DNA of 64,000 bases, taken from assembly GCA_963978895.1 (NCBI GenBank), contig OZ022244.1, positions 3,116,161-3,180,160 on the forward strand, in the 5' to 3' direction. Each line of letters begins with the position of its first letter. Within the stretch, counting starts at the first letter, position 1. Made by a program: the position numbers and the translations under genes. This DNA comes from Erpobdella octoculata (lineage: Eukaryota; Annelida; Clitellata; Hirudinida; Erpobdellidae). Below are positions 9,901 to 22,695 of this stretch, one piece after another. A model generated the notes under the pieces. The model was not told the origin of the DNA, searched no databases, and saw only the letters and a program-made list of their open reading frames with translations.

Positions 9901-12150
9901 GTATATATGTATATTTTAGCATAAAACGAAAACCACTACACAGAATTTATTGAAATTTGGTACACTTATGTAAGATATATAGCCGATGGTTTTTGTAAAG
10001 GATGGAAAAAATTTGTAAATCCGTTGGTATTTTATGGACAAAAAACTTTTCTGTTAGCGGTTTAAAGGAAAGTAATTTTTTTAATTTGTTTATCCAAAAT
10101 AAAAAATTATTTTAAAATTAAACTATAAAATGTTATAACAATTTGTTTATCAGTTTAAATTATCAATAAATTTGTGTAGTTTAATGGCGCCTTATACTTT
10201 TGTTTTGATTTTATAAAGCTCTTCCTTTACGAAACAATAGCTGTATTATCGGTGGCTTATAATATAAATTTTATATTTGCCTTTTAGTATTTTTATAAAT
10301 TATATTTAAATTCAGATTGATTTGATTATTGTGCGTTTTTCTGTGTAAAAAGGTTTCAGTACTAATTCCTATGTTGCAAGTTTTAGTTTAAAGTATACTC
10401 TAAAGTGTAAAAGTTAGTATAGTTAATTTTAGAAGATTTGAATAACTTAGGTTTATTAGGGTTTAAGTATAAATTATTTTTAGTATGAGTTAGGTTTTAG
10501 TATAGATAAGTCTGTTTAAATATAGTTCTCTAAACTTTCAATAAGTTTTGGTATAATCTTATTCTGTAAGATCTGAATGTAGAAAGTTTTTGTAGAAGCT
10601 TATGATAATAAATTCAGTTCTTTTTCTTAGAATTAATTTAATTGATTAAATAACTAAGTTTAATATTTAGTATAATTTAATGTCATTTCTTTTTTAGTTC
10701 AAACAAATATCTTATTTATTTTATTTAGAATCAATGTAACCGATTGAATAATCAAATTTAAGATTTAGTGTAATTCAATCTTAGTTCTTCCGATTAAAAA
10801 TATTTTTAAGCTGTTTAATTAAAATTCTTATTTAATTTATTTTGTTTTTTAAATATATTTTGTATTAAAAAATGGAGTTCCAGATTGGAAAAATAAAATT
10901 TTAATATGCATTGTATTGATGCAAAACAATTTTTTTATTGCGGAGCTGTGTTTTTTTTAAGTGATGGCGTTAGCCGAATTGTTATCAATTTATGTTAATA
11001 GACCATAAAACTCTGAATGAATTTAGCAGTCTTTTACTTATTTTTTTTCAATTTTTCAGAGGAAACTAAAAAATTACATTTTAAAGACAAGTTTACATGC
11101 AACACTGATTTTATGGTAAAAGTTCCACTGATAAAGAAAGTGCATTAAATTTGAAAAAAATGAAAGCAAGTGCTGTATTTTTGTGTTTGCAAAAGATTTT
11201 TCAACAAAATCATGAAAAAAGTTGTCAAGCAGGCACGACAATCTGCTGCTGTTTAGTACAAGTTTATAATTGCCTCATGTGCTAAATAAAAGTGTATCTT
11301 ATCGATTGTTCCAGATCAATGATCTCCAAAAATTCTCAGTTAATTGCTTTTACATTTTTTGCAAGCCACTTACATTGGATGTCTGCACCACATGCACGAG
11401 AGTACGCACAAGATACGATGTCATGTGTTAGTCAATATGGCCGCCCAGATCTCTTTCCGTCATACTCTTCCAGTCATTCCCCGATCAACTGCAGCAGACG
11501 AAATAAACACGTGTTTAAAGTCATCAAATTTATGGCGGCATGTCAAGACACTTCAACTGACGACTAACATGCGTGTGTTTTTGCAACATAATCAAAGTGC
11601 AGATATGTTTTCGAAGCAATTGTTAGATATTGGTAATGGGAAAGTCGAAGTTGACACCTCGACCGGATTAATTGCATTACCCACCAATTTCTATTACATA
11701 GCGGACTGGAAAGAGGAGCTTTGTTTTTCAGAACTTAGGGCAAAAACCATAATTGGCTCAACACATGAGCAATAATGGCAGCAAAAACAAAGACGTTGAT
11801 GATGTCAAATTTTCTTCCGGGACAGTTTGTTTCCATCAAACAGTTGACTCAGATATCAATAATGATGACGTAGTCAACTATCTTACAGAATTTTATAATT
11901 TGCTAGAATTGCCTGGACTACCACCTCACAATTTGCTATTAAAAATGGGTTCAGTTATCATAATGTTGCGTAACATTAATCAACCTCGACTGTGCATTAT
12001 AGAACGAGACTGCCTGTAAAAAAGCTAATGAATAATGTGATTGAGGCATCGATAATAAATGCTAAATACAAAGGAGAGGATGTTTTGATCCCACGTATGC
12101 CGATGACTCCAACTGATTTGACCTTCAATTTAAAAAGGTTTATCCCTTCG
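9900..12150 (+). mobile_element. degraded Helentron/Helitron with Pif1-type helicase remnant
   Basis: The part right after the microsatellite (9917-9985) has an AAAACCACT ... GAAATTTGGTACAC sequence, a type I recall from 5' regions of Helentron-like elements (recollection, not checked). Between 11344 and 12150 the plus strand encodes the C-terminal half of a Pif1-family helicase in shifted frames. Near 11480 is an S-T-A-A-D-E-I-N motif. Then come T-T-N-M-R-V, S-K-Q-L-L-D-I-G-N-G and L-P-G-L-P-P-H-N, followed by S-V-I-I-M-L-R-N-I-N and D-V-L-I-P-R-M-P. The conserved C-N-G-T-R step is broken by an indel near 12000, and the last helicase motifs are replaced by a LINE at about 12150. The 10000-11340 segment is AT-rich with no recognised Rep domain. 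It is a dead element. Confidence 0.65.
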
Positions 12151-12690
12151 GTCTCTGGTCTCTCCTATAAAGATCGTCTTCAATTTCTTGATCTTCAATC
12201 TTTGGAAAAACGCCGTTTAATTGCTGATCTAGTTTTCTGTTATAAATTAATAAACCATTTAGTTAATATTTCTATGTCATTGTCATTTGCTCCTACCTAT
12301 ATAATATCAACGCGGGGTCATAGTTATAAATTAAGATTAAATAAATTTACATGTGATGCTGTAAAATATTTCTACACTAACAGAATAGTTGCGGTTTGGA
12401 ACTCTCTCCCCGCCGATGTTGTAAATTGTTCCAGCGTTTCTTCATTTAAATTATCATTGAAATCAGTTAACTTTGACACTTTCTTATACTATAGCTAGAG
12501 TTATTTTTTGCTTTTCCGCTATTCTATAATATCTGGGTGCTTTTTTTGTTGTCACTTCTTGATGGTTTCTGTTTCTTTGTAGACTAACGATGTCTGTGAT
12601 TTTTTTTATTGTTTTTTTTCTTGCTCGTGTTAGTGGCTTAATTGTCCTTCTGGCATTTTTTCAATAAATAAATAAACAAATAAATTACAA
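12130..12690 (+). mobile_element. CR1/L2-like LINE 3' end inserted in the helicase remnant
   Basis: The frame ending at 12498 shows Y-K-D-R-L near residue 60, then L-E-K-R-R, F-C-Y-K-L-I, Y-F-Y-T-N-R-I-V and V-W-N-S-L-P, the usual C-terminal landmarks of CR1/L2 or Jockey-type ORF2. A 3' UTR follows, with tail repeats AATAAATAAATAAAC near 12665. It joins the Helentron helicase frame in phase near 12130-12150, so one open frame spans both by accident. It is related to, but distinct from, the 21695-22285 copy. Confidence 0.75.
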
Positions 12691-14085
12691 AATTTTAGTA
12701 TTTTTATAGTATTTACTACACAGTTTGGTACAGTTAAAATTTAAACGAAAGCATGGAAGTAAATATGGCAATAGCTATCGCAGCAATAAAAGGATAATTG
12801 CAGCGATCAAATTTTACCTAAAAAAAGATTTCTTAACCTTTGGGGTGCAGCTCCCAAGTGGGGTGCCGTTCTAGTTTAGGGGATGCAAAAAAGAAAAGTT
12901 TAAAAAATTTTTTTTTTTTACTTTGAAACAAATATTGTATGCATTTCAATTTTTTTTATCACTTGAATACTTTGACGCTAAACACAATTTTATTTAAATT
13001 CATACAACGAATCTAACAAAAATATCTATAAAAATCAAATATTGTTTCTGGAAGAAACTCAATAATTTTTAAAATAGTTTTATCTAAGTTTATACAATAA
13101 AACTAATAAAAATATCTAAATGTTGATTCTGGCTGAAACTTCAAAAAATTTATAAATGGAATACGAACATGGATACATGCATGACTTATGGTATTTACTT
13201 CATAGAGATATTACAGTGATGCTGCTTAGCACAGCAACGGTTTATAAGACAGGTTGGAAATAATGTTAAATGAATATGGGCTATAACCACGAGCGCATAG
13301 TCGATGGTATTGAAATTACTTATGGGTTTTGTTGTTTTGAATTGGTGGTGTTTTGTTTATTTCTTCAAATAGTTACATTTCTTCGTACTACCTCCCTGAA
13401 TTAGGAATTGGTAATTTGCGTCTGCTACCTTCCTTGGATGTGGTAGCCGTATCTCATGCTCCCTCTACGGAATGAAATCCTGTTTTTCCGTTACCCGTTA
13501 CGACTATGGTAGCAAATCACGTACCATCTAAAGTTGTTAGGGAAGACATTTGAAAAATTTGTCTTATAAAATTGAACAATATGAAATAATTCTCTTTGAT
13601 TGAATCGACTAATGATTATAGCCTTAAAATGACAAGAAGTTGTAATCCCTGAATACAGAAATAATCAGGTCAAGTATAATTAAAATAATAAATTTACGAT
13701 ATATGTATTACTGCTCTAAAGAGGATCTAATCTTTTATTATGATTGTCAACGTAATCTTACTACAATCATTTGAGTTTACTTATAATATTTGGTTTTTTT
13801 AAATTGGTGGTGTGTTGGTGATTTCAAAAATTGTTTTTTATAAAGGTTTTATAATTTAATTTTAGATTCCAATAAATAGAAAAAAAATATGGTTATTCCT
13901 TGATGATTAAAATTATGTATTTTTTAATTATCATTTTATCGTAGTCTGAAAAACACTTATTTATGAAAATTAAAAACTGGCTACTGGCATTAAATTGTAA
14001 TAAGACAAAACTTTATTAATTTTTTTTAAACTTTCGACGCTGTTTTCAGTAGAACGTAATTCTAATACAAGTTTATTTTAAATTA
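12690..14085. other. non-coding AT-rich interval
   Basis: The stretch holds an imperfect tandem duplication of about 90 bp at 12988-13158 and otherwise nothing recognised. No exon or transposon terminus was found. Confidence 0.45.
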
Positions 14086-14520
14086 TATTGTACTAACAGT
14101 GCTCGTAGCGGCTTCGCTCGCATGAAATTAGAGAGTTTGAACCGTGCATCCATAGTAGAGATCAATTTTTTAGGTCTCGGCTCGGCCCGTCGACAACTTA
14201 GCTCAGCCTGTTTTAAAAACCCAAACTCCTGGCCCGGCACAGCCCGTCTGAATATGGCCCGGCCCATTCTTAAAGGCTTAGAAGTTCTCTATACTTGATG
14301 AAAAACTTTGGCCCGTCCCACCTTGACTTCAGGTATGGCGCGTCCCAACTGAACACCCTAAAATAACTAAAATATCTATATACTTGGTGAAAAACCTCGG
14401 AGCGTCCCACTTTGATTTAAGGTATGGCCTGGCCCGTGTGAAGACTCTAAAATAACGGCTTGGCCCGGCCGGTGATAAACTGGACTTAGCTACTTTTAAC
14501 CGGCACAAAACTTCAAAATA
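14085..14520. repeat. GC-rich dispersed repeat, copy 1 (inverted copy at 59190-59540)
   Basis: The start has GTGCTCGTAGCGGCTTCGCTC and ACCGTGCATCCATA. The segment at 59460-59535 is its inverted counterpart (TATGGATGCACGGT and GCGAGCGAAGCCGCGACGG). Inside are repeated G-G-C-C-C-G words such as CGGCCCGTC. The CGCGGCTTCGCTCGC terminus resembles ends of Helentron-like non-autonomous elements, but this is a tentative assignment. Confidence 0.55.
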
Positions 14521-15110
14521 CTAATTTTTACATTTGTAACACTTACAGTTTTTGAGTAGCAGTTATTTTGAAATCAAATAACCCTTATTTCCACCCCACA
14601 TTTGAGGTCCTGAAAACCAAATTTTTAAAAAATGTTGAAACACTTATATCATTTATTTTTTGAGTAAATACTAAATACTATTTTTGACATCTGTAGCATT
14701 CACAGTTTTTGAGTAGCAATTACTTTAAAAACCAAAGAAACTTTTTTCCACCCCACATTTGAGGTACTGAAAACCAAAATTTCAAAAAATGGTGAAACAC
14801 ATATATCCTTATTTTTTAGAGTAGAAACTAAATACTAATTTTTAATTTTGTAGCATTTACAGTTGTTGAGTAGGAGTTACTTTAAAAACCAAATAACCCT
14901 ATTTTCCACCCCACATTTTAAGTCCTGGAAACAAAATTTTCAAAAAATGGGAAACACGTATATCATTATTTTTAGAGTAGAAACAAAATACTAATTTTTA
15001 ATTTTGTAGCATTCTCAGTTTTTGAGTAGCAGCCACTTTAAAAACCAAATAACCCAATTTTCCAGCCCACATTTGAGGTCCGGGAAACCGAATATTCAAA
15101 ACACGTATTT
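14515..15110. repeat. about 156-bp tandem repeat, four diverged units
   Basis: Units begin near 14523, 14679, 14836 and 14991. Each has TAGCATT(T/C)ACAG, then TTTTTGAGTAGCAG, an AAAAACCAAATAACCC word and a CCACCCCACATTTGAGGTCC word. The units differ by scattered substitutions and small indels. It directly follows the GC-rich repeat and may be the internal array of the same non-autonomous element. Confidence 0.85.
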
Positions 15111-16540
15111 TTTTATTTTTCAAGAAGAATCCATATACCAAATTTCAAAATTTCTTCATTTTTTGTTTTCGAGATATACATTGTTTTAGAAAAAAGTTTG
15201 TTCTCCAGTTTCTTTCCCTAAAGAGCAAAATTTTCAAAAATCCTATTTTAGTGGATGCTTACGCTATAAAAGTAATATAAGTTCCAAATTTCACGTTCCT
15301 AGGATGAGGCGTTTGAGCTCGGCGTTGATATATATATATATATAGATTATTATAAGAATTTTTTGTAAGTTATGTTTTATAATTTGCGCCTAATTATACA
15401 GATGTACAGCAGTAAATGACAATATAACTAATTATGATCAGTTCAAATCAAAACTCAACTAAAACGGCGAAATCAGATTAATTTTTTTTTACATTTATAA
15501 TAGCTTAGAGTTTTTTAACCACGTGTGCTAATACTGAAATTTTAATTCAATAAGGTCTGCACAATATTTGTTCAGCTTTGATATTTCACTTTGTAACATT
15601 ATCAACCGAAGTGGGAGAGCGAGATGGAGCAGAAAAGTGCGCGAAGCGGGAGACCATGTGAAGATAGAAACGAGAGCGAGAGAAGGAAAAACAGGAAAAA
15701 AGCGAAAGAGAATACCTATAGAAAAACCCCCTAAAACATTCTGGTCGATATAGCACATAAATGATATGTACTTTTTTGCATTTATTAATTATTTAATTAC
15801 AAATTATGACCAACCAATACTTGGTAATAATATATTCCGCCTTTTAATGTTTTACTTCAAGCAGCTGCAAACTAAGATTTTATACACTACTTATTAAATC
15901 CGTTGCTCTGAATTAGGGGTGTTTTTGAAGATTCATAATTAATGAATTTGTTTCATAGTAAATAACACAAAAACAACTTTGAAAACATAATTCTTGTTTT
16001 TATTTCAACAAATTGCAACTTATAAAAAGCAAAGATTAATATTGGTACTGCATTTTAAAAAACAAAATTATAAAAGGCATGCTGTCTTGCGGGCAAAATA
16101 AAATAAAATAAACTTGAAAAACGTAGAGAGTTTTAATTTGTTTGCATTAAATTTGTGTCTAAACGTTATCTGGAGGCGATTTTTATTTTTTTTAATTAGT
16201 GCTTGTCTTTTTTACACAAAGTGTTCTAAGAAATCTATTCAAAGATAATTATTATTCACAATAGTACAGCTGTTTTTTTTAATTAATTAAATATCTAAAC
16301 ACATTTTTGTTGAACCAAATTATTCTAAAAAGTCCAAATTTTGTAAAATTTTGATTTAATTGCTAAATTATTTAAACACGTCTTTTTTCTACTAAACAAA
16401 TTGTTTACATTCCCTAAAATAACGTCGGCCTACTTATTGTAATTTTTTTGTTAATTATGATATCAAATGCTAATTAAAATGTTATTACCTGAAAGGAAAA
16501 ACTTCATAGCTGAATGGGGAAAAACAGGCTTCCAGTTTTA
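15111..16540. other. non-coding interval with a dispersed repeat
   Basis: The interval holds the end of the tandem array region, a short (TA)n near 15330 and a purine-rich repeat at 15590-15760. That repeat shares its start (ACATTATCAACCGAAGTGGGA) and its AAAGAGAAT segment with 20318-20440. No exon was recognised. Confidence 0.5.
15588..15760 (+). repeat. purine-rich dispersed repeat (second copy 20315-20500)
   Basis: Both copies start ACATTATCAA(C/G)CGAAGTGGGA and continue with GCAGAA, CGGGAGA and GCGAAAGAGAAT words. The second copy leads directly into the long (ATT)n array. Class unknown; open frames through it look like low-complexity shadows. Confidence 0.65.
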
Positions 16541-16544
16541 AAAG

Positions 16545-16680
16545 ATTTCGCCCAGAATATTTTATCTCTGCCATGTTCAGTAGCGTTTATAGAACGTTTG
16601 TTTTCAGCATGTGCGATGCTTACATCTGAAAGAAGCAACAACATGAACAACAACCTAAAAAACGTGTATTTTTGAAACAT
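16545..16680 (+). pseudogene. hAT transposase dimerisation-domain remnant
   Basis: One plus frame reads C-S-V-A-F-I-E-R-L-F-S-A-C followed by M-L-T-S-E-R-S-N-N-M and N-L-K, ending in TGA near 16676. This follows the conserved hAT C-terminal pattern (P-S-S-x-x-x-E-R-x-F-S then a T-x-x-R-N-x-L helix). Only about 40 residues are visible; the DDE core was not found upstream. It is a decayed remnant of a hAT transposon. Confidence 0.65.
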
Positions 16681-19156
16681 AATTTAAAATTGAAATAAAT
16701 GTTGCTTTTATTTACCATAATGATTGAATATTTCATGTTAACAGTAAAACCTTGCATCAACTGTTTGTTTTTTTTTAAATAAATTAAGCAAATCTGTAAA
16801 CGAAAACTGAAACTGAAACAAAATAAATGTGTCAAAAAGAAATAGAAACTGGAACAAAAATAATAATAAAACTACAATAGAAACTGGAACAAAAATTATA
16901 ATAAAACTACAATAGAAACTGAAATAGAAATAAGCTTTTTAAAACCAAATAGAAACTAAAACTTAAATAAATTCAAAACTAATACTGCACTACTCTAGTA
17001 TTACATATAGTTGTCATCAGTTTGTTTTTTACACACTTTTACTTAACTTGACTTTTCTGCCTGTCTGTCTGTCTGTGTCGTCAAATTTTGCAATCGGTTT
17101 TAAGCTGACTTCCCGATGAGCTAGAGACTTAAAAACTGATAAACAATGCATTCTATCAATATTTCGGATTGATTAAACAAAATTTAATTAAATAATTATT
17201 TGTGATATTTTCGTCGAACTATTTATTGTCTATGCTATTATGCTTGTTGTTTATGTAACATATATAATTTTCGGATCGATTGGACAACATCAACGTCCAG
17301 AGGATGTCAAATGATCACTTGAATAGTGTAAAAATAAAAAAGTGTGTTTTAAAAAAAAACTTTGTTTTTTGCTTTACTTGTTATTTTATAGTAGAGGTGT
17401 GAATGTGATAACAATTTTCTTAAAAGTTCATAGGTTTTGTAGAAACACTTTGGAAATAATAACAATTTAATAAAAATTAAGAAAATCCCGCGGGAGTGGG
17501 AAATTTGCTCCCAAAAAAAAATGTAAAGTCTGCCATGTCTGAGGTTTTTCCAAAAAAAGTATTTTGGCTTTTATGATGCAAGTGATCGGTGGCCACAACG
17601 AATGCATTTTATTTCATTTAACACCAGATATGTGTTTTGGATTAGTACTTCAAAAATGTTTTTAACATTTTTATCAATATTGACACGCCATGACATCCAT
17701 TGCATGAAATGCTTTAAATTACACAACTAGCACAGTATGACACTTTTTTGTTTAACAACCGCACGCCACCGCTGTTTACATTTTTATCTACTTAAAACGT
17801 TTGCTTCTTTGACTTAGTGGTGTTTGGTTAGAGCCTTAAAATTATTAGAGGTTTGAAGGTTTTTTATGGGTTATAAGAACTCAATGGTTTTTGAATCAGT
17901 AATAATGATTTTTGTTTTTGGTTTTCAAAAGTAAAATGCACAGACCACCCACTCATTGACTTTTTAATGCTTTTCAAGCCTGAGAGCCTGACTGATTTGA
18001 GCGCTCTGGTTAGTTAGGCAATACGGAAACAATTTTTGTCTGTTTATTATTGACTATTATTACATTTCAATGTTGAAATCACGTCATGAAATATAAAAAA
18101 CAAACAAACATCATAACGTTAAAAGAGTTCATCTTTCTTCATCTTTTTTCGTCTTCAGAAATTTTATTTATTGTTTTTTTCTTAATTTTTTTGTGAGCTC
18201 AGGTTTTCTTAATGACCCATTTGTTTTTTAGTTGGAGCTTCAGAAAGATTAGATTTTTTAAAACAGTTTTGTGCGTTTTCAATAATGTACGGATTTGAAG
18301 TGCAATATTGTTTTTGTTCAATTTTTTACCGGTGAAATTAATTGATACAATTACCATAAACGAACCAGTATAATGTTGCATAATTTTGCTGTTTTCTGCG
18401 CAAATTTTGTTTATTCTTTTTTATCAGCAATACAAAACTTTTTTAACCAAGAATTTCTGACGGGGTATAAATCCCCTGACAAAAAGTTGAACCTACGTGC
18501 ACACAATATAAGTATTAGTGCTAGGAATTATTTTTGTACTCCTCGTTTAAATCTGAACACATTCTCTGGCTAGTTGAAAAAAGTGATAGATTTTCTGACG
18601 GGGTGAGTGACATTTATTCATTTTCTTCTGTCTAGTAACCAATACATTCAATTTTAAATATAAACTAAATGCTAATTAAATTGGAATTATTTTCAGATAT
18701 TAAAATTACCAAATTCGAACGTTTTATTGATTAACGACTTCTTTTTAATTATACAGAATCACAACGTATTCGTTTGACAAATTAGAACCGCTGATAATTT
18801 AGCCATTTCATACAAAGGTGGTTCAAAAAATGTGTGCCGACTTTTTGAGGCCGGGAAACCTTTAGCATTAAAGGAAAGTTAACCCCAGATTCATCGCTTT
18901 TAAAAACGTTTGCTCCCGGGTTTTCGTCACCATCTTTGGACCACCAACTTTTCGCTCCCAGAAAATTATCATCTGGGAGATTTTGCCCTATCATTTCGAT
19001 TCGGGAAAAATTTAGAAACCGCGTTTTTTGCCCCCGTATAAATATCAATGAATTTATTTTAACTAATTATTTTACTAACACAAATTAAAACAAATTAATA
19101 AACTTAATACAAAAAATCTGTGAATGTTGTTTAATTAAAGTCACATTACTGAGTCA
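16681..19156. other. non-coding interval
   Basis: The interval contains two copies of a 35-bp unit (AATAGAAACTGGAACAAAAA...) near 16845-16920 and a CTGTCTGTCTGT stretch near 17062. A GC-richer patch at 18815-19040 carries an 88-residue minus-strand open frame. That frame has no family features I can name, so it is not called as a gene. Confidence 0.4.
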
Positions 19157-19987
19157 CTAAGCAAAGCTTGTAGCATTATTGCAACCATCGGTATCACAAT
19201 AATATGTGCAGATCCATTGGTTTCCAAATGCCGATTCGCAGCGTGGCTTTAGAGAGGTTAGATAGTTGCAACCTCGTACAATTTTTGTAGGCATTTTCAT
19301 CTTGTAACCTTAATGATTTTAATAATAGACAGTAAATAAATAGTAAAAGAAAAAAACGAGTTTTTCAACACAAACTTTAATTTCAAATATACTCGATTTA
19401 GAAATACGAAAGATGTTCAAATTAAGATTTTTTTAATTGAATCATGTATTGTCATCCAATATAAAGCTAAACTGAAAGTTTCAGTTTTCTAGCTAGTCAA
19501 ACAGTTGGTTAAATTTTACTTGCAAGATTTGCGTACAGAGAAAGCCACACACACGCACACACACAAATAGAGATTGTAACCTAAATAAAAGTTTGTAAAA
19601 ATAAAAACAACAAAAAATGTTTCCATTTAAGAACGTTTTAAATTAAAATTCAACTTATCAGCAATAAAATTACCTGTAAACACATTAAAAAATATTTGTG
19701 TGTAACAACTTCTAGCTTCATGGTTGTTGCAATATCTGTGAGCTGGTGGATTGTTCAAGCAAGACATGTCAGATTTTATTTCACTATGGCATTGGACACA
19801 GTCGGGTCCTAATCTCAGTCCATTTTGTCTAAATAGAGCTATAACAATTTTTTTTTCAAATTAGTCCTATAAAATCAACAATATCTCTGAAACTTTTTCG
19901 ATAATTGTTCTACTTAAAATAACGAAACTCTACCAAATTCCACCAGCAAGCTGATCACAAAGAAAATGCTTGTCCATGAAACATCAT
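19157..19987 (-). pseudogene. L4: Ly6/uPAR-like gene, intact domain but frameshifted signal peptide
   Basis: Exons are at 19987-19934 (54 nt), 19838-19674 (165 nt) and 19308-19157 (152 nt). Exons 2 and 3 are perfect family members. Exon 2 follows GTTATAG, encodes D-C-V-Q-C, S-C, Y-C and S-C, and ends TTTACAG|GTAATT. Exon 3 follows AAG, encodes V-R-G-C, P-R-C, W-I-C, Y-Y-C and D-G-C-N-N, and ends in TAG. Exon 1 is one base shorter than the 55-nt family length, so the M-M-F-H-G start runs into TGA after ten codons, while the downstream frame still reads a hydrophobic leader. L1 shows the same one-base deficit. Either the gene died recently by this deletion, or a sequencing error is present; an alternative upstream start in the shifted frame was not found. 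The ten-cysteine pattern is complete. Confidence 0.7.
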
Positions 19988-20196
19988 TATGAATGTTGAA
20001 TCTGTAAAATTAGGAGGTTTTTCAAATAGATTTAAATCATTTTTCATTTTAATCTTACTGTGTTTACACATTTCGGCACAACCAAAATTTATTGAGCAAA
20101 CAATTACTTTTATAAAAAGATGAAAAGTCACCTTTGAAAGATTTTTAAAAACTGTTTTTCATCAACCTTTACCTGAGTACAGTTTTTCAACAACTG

Positions 20197-20204
20197 TATT
20201 TAAA
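20197..20204 (-). promoter_or_regulatory. TATA-like element upstream of L4
   Basis: Minus-strand GGCTTTAAATACAGTTGTTG is followed by ACTGTACTCAGGTAAA, nearly identical to the L3 upstream block at 9265-9305. It lies about 210 bp upstream of the L4 exon 1. Confidence 0.5.
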
Positions 20205-20537
20205 GCCAAAAATCAATTCTATTTAAGTCACCTGTTTAGGCAAATTTAATTTAATAATTTGAACCAGTCGATAATCAGTTTTTTTCTTGCAAATCTTTTT
20301 TTAAATATCTTATGTTAACATTATCAAGCGAAGTGGGAAAACGGAATGAAGCAGAAGAGCAAACGGGGCAGGAAACGGGAGCGGGAGATTGAGAAAAAAG
20401 AAAAGGCGAAAGAGAATCGGATAGAAGAACCTTTAAAAAAACTCTGTGCAACGCCGGTTAATCCCGTTAGTAGCACACACGTCACACATGGTATGCACTC
20501 CTGTTGCTATATTTATCTACTTATTAATTACAAAATT

Positions 20538-20985
<448 letters not shown>

Positions 20986-21694
20986 AGAAGCAAACCCAAG
21001 CGATGGCAGTGTGGGTTGACTAACGTCTATATCTGCCAATGAGACAATTCAGACGGTATGTATATTTGACGTGACGTGTTTATGAGACGCGAAAGAGGCC
21101 GCCGGAAGCACAAGGCTTTCGTGGGCACAAGGCTCGACTCAATCCAGCCCGCCAACTAATGAAGTGCAATAAGTTGGACAAGGACCGGCAAATCGACCTC
21201 CTCATGCAGCTAGCAATTTAACCAGCCTCGGATGATCCTCATAGGCTATGGTATCGCTCCGCCACGTCCCCGCTCTCAGCTGCGATAAGCGATGGCAGAT
21301 AGCATTTTATTTACTCAACAGCTCTGTTGTTTTAGTTCAGTGGTGTTTTATAAGGAACTTAAATATAAAAAAAATTGAAGTTTTATTGTATTTTCTAATA
21401 CATAAAACCAAAACTTCTTGGGCTGTTCTAACCAAGATTAAACAAAAACACTGTTAATACATTAAACAACCACCAATGTTTTCCATATAGATTTTTAATT
21501 ACTGCAATACTCCATCAAAAATAGTTATACGATATTTTTTCATTAAACGTTTTTCGCGACGTTCGATAAAACCGATTTTGTTATAAACCGAATTGATTAA
21601 TAAGTTATAAGCGGAAATCAATATTAGTGAAATCGTTAGCGGACTTCAATATAACAGATTTTGCTATAATGTGGATTCGATATATGTAAAGCAT

Positions 21695-22285
21695 TTTATT
21701 TATTTTATTTATTTATTACAACTCGAACAGAGGGACCCAACGGGCCACTGAAACTATTCCGACAGAATACAGTTAAGTGAAACGTAATCAGAAAAAAAAG
21801 AAAAAAGAAAACGTCTGGTCACACAGTTGAAACAAAAGGCAATCAAAATAACCAGTTCGGTGGGACAACGTGTCATAAAGAAAAAACTCAGAAGAAAACC
21901 TGATATTAGCACTAAATTTAGTATAATCCAGGATAGTCACAAAAAGCAAACATCATTCAAATTTTAAATAAGAATAATGTGGCAAACAGTATGACTATTT
22001 ATAAACGAGAAATTTCGTGAGGCCAATTGTCACAATTACGCTCTTGAACCTACTGTACGTAGTTGAGCTAACACTATCAGTAGGCAGGTGGTTCCATATA
22101 ACAATAATGCGATTAGAGTAGATGAACTTCGTAATATCGACTCTATTTAAAACAGAATTTAACTTATGTTGATGGCCTCTAGTTGAGGAGTATGCAAAAA
22201 ATTTGAGTTGATGCCTTAAATCAGAGTCGGTAAGGCCATGCAAAAGTTTATAGCATAAACAAAGGTCATTTTTCAATACAAGTCA
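21695..22285 (-). mobile_element. CR1/L2-like LINE 3' end
   Basis: The minus frame 22276-21995 shows C-Y-K-L-L-H-G-L near the start, then S-T-R-G-H, K-F-I-Y-S-N-R-I and V-I-W-N-H-L-P, ending about 25 residues later. These are the LINE ORF2 C-terminal landmarks also seen at 12130-12498. The 3' UTR ends in AATAAATAAATAAAATAAAT near 21695. The 5' part is missing. Confidence 0.75.
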
Positions 22286-22524
22286 ATATGGGTTAACTGT
22301 TAATAGAATGTTTTGTTTTGTAGTGCTTTCTCTTCTTTTCTTATGTTCCTGTATTTTCTATTTATTTCCACACCCATTCTACCTAATTTCTATCAAAAAC
22401 CACCTTGTTAACTGTTTAAAGAACTATGCATTCGATTGGAGACTAACAGGAAACCGAAAATTTACGAGAATAAAATATGCAAATAAATGTTTTGTTACTT
22501 TTTGGCAATGTCACTTCGGTTAGG

Positions 22525-22695
22525 GGTTAAAGACCTTTGTGTGCTTGAGGAGCTAGCGAGTAGTAGCCTATACGTGCGTGGCTGCCAGTTGCGCCGTGTT
22601 TGCACCGCATAGGCCGTTAGTCTTTTTTGCAAGTTGCCAACATTGTATAGCGCCATTTAAGCGGTTTCTGCTGCACACGGCGCTATATAAATTGT
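22525..22695 (+). repeat. SINE-like repeat with GCGCTATATAAATT tail
   Basis: A GC-richer block with CGTGGCTGCCAGTTGC and TTGCACCGCATAGGCC ends in CACGGCGCTATATAAATTG. The tail matches the end of the tRNA-derived SINE at 50302-50531 (TGGCGCTATATAAATTC). The head has no clear A or B box. Confidence 0.5.

Noticed and set aside
9356..9953. Long open frames of Met-Tyr-Val-Cys or Ile-His-Thr-Tyr repeats, also at 49072-49734
   Set aside because: They are translations of the (GTAT)n arrays on either strand. There is no unique sequence of gene size.
18782..19048. 88-residue minus-strand frame in a GC-richer patch
   Set aside because: No recognisable domain, start context or partner exons; possibly transposon debris.
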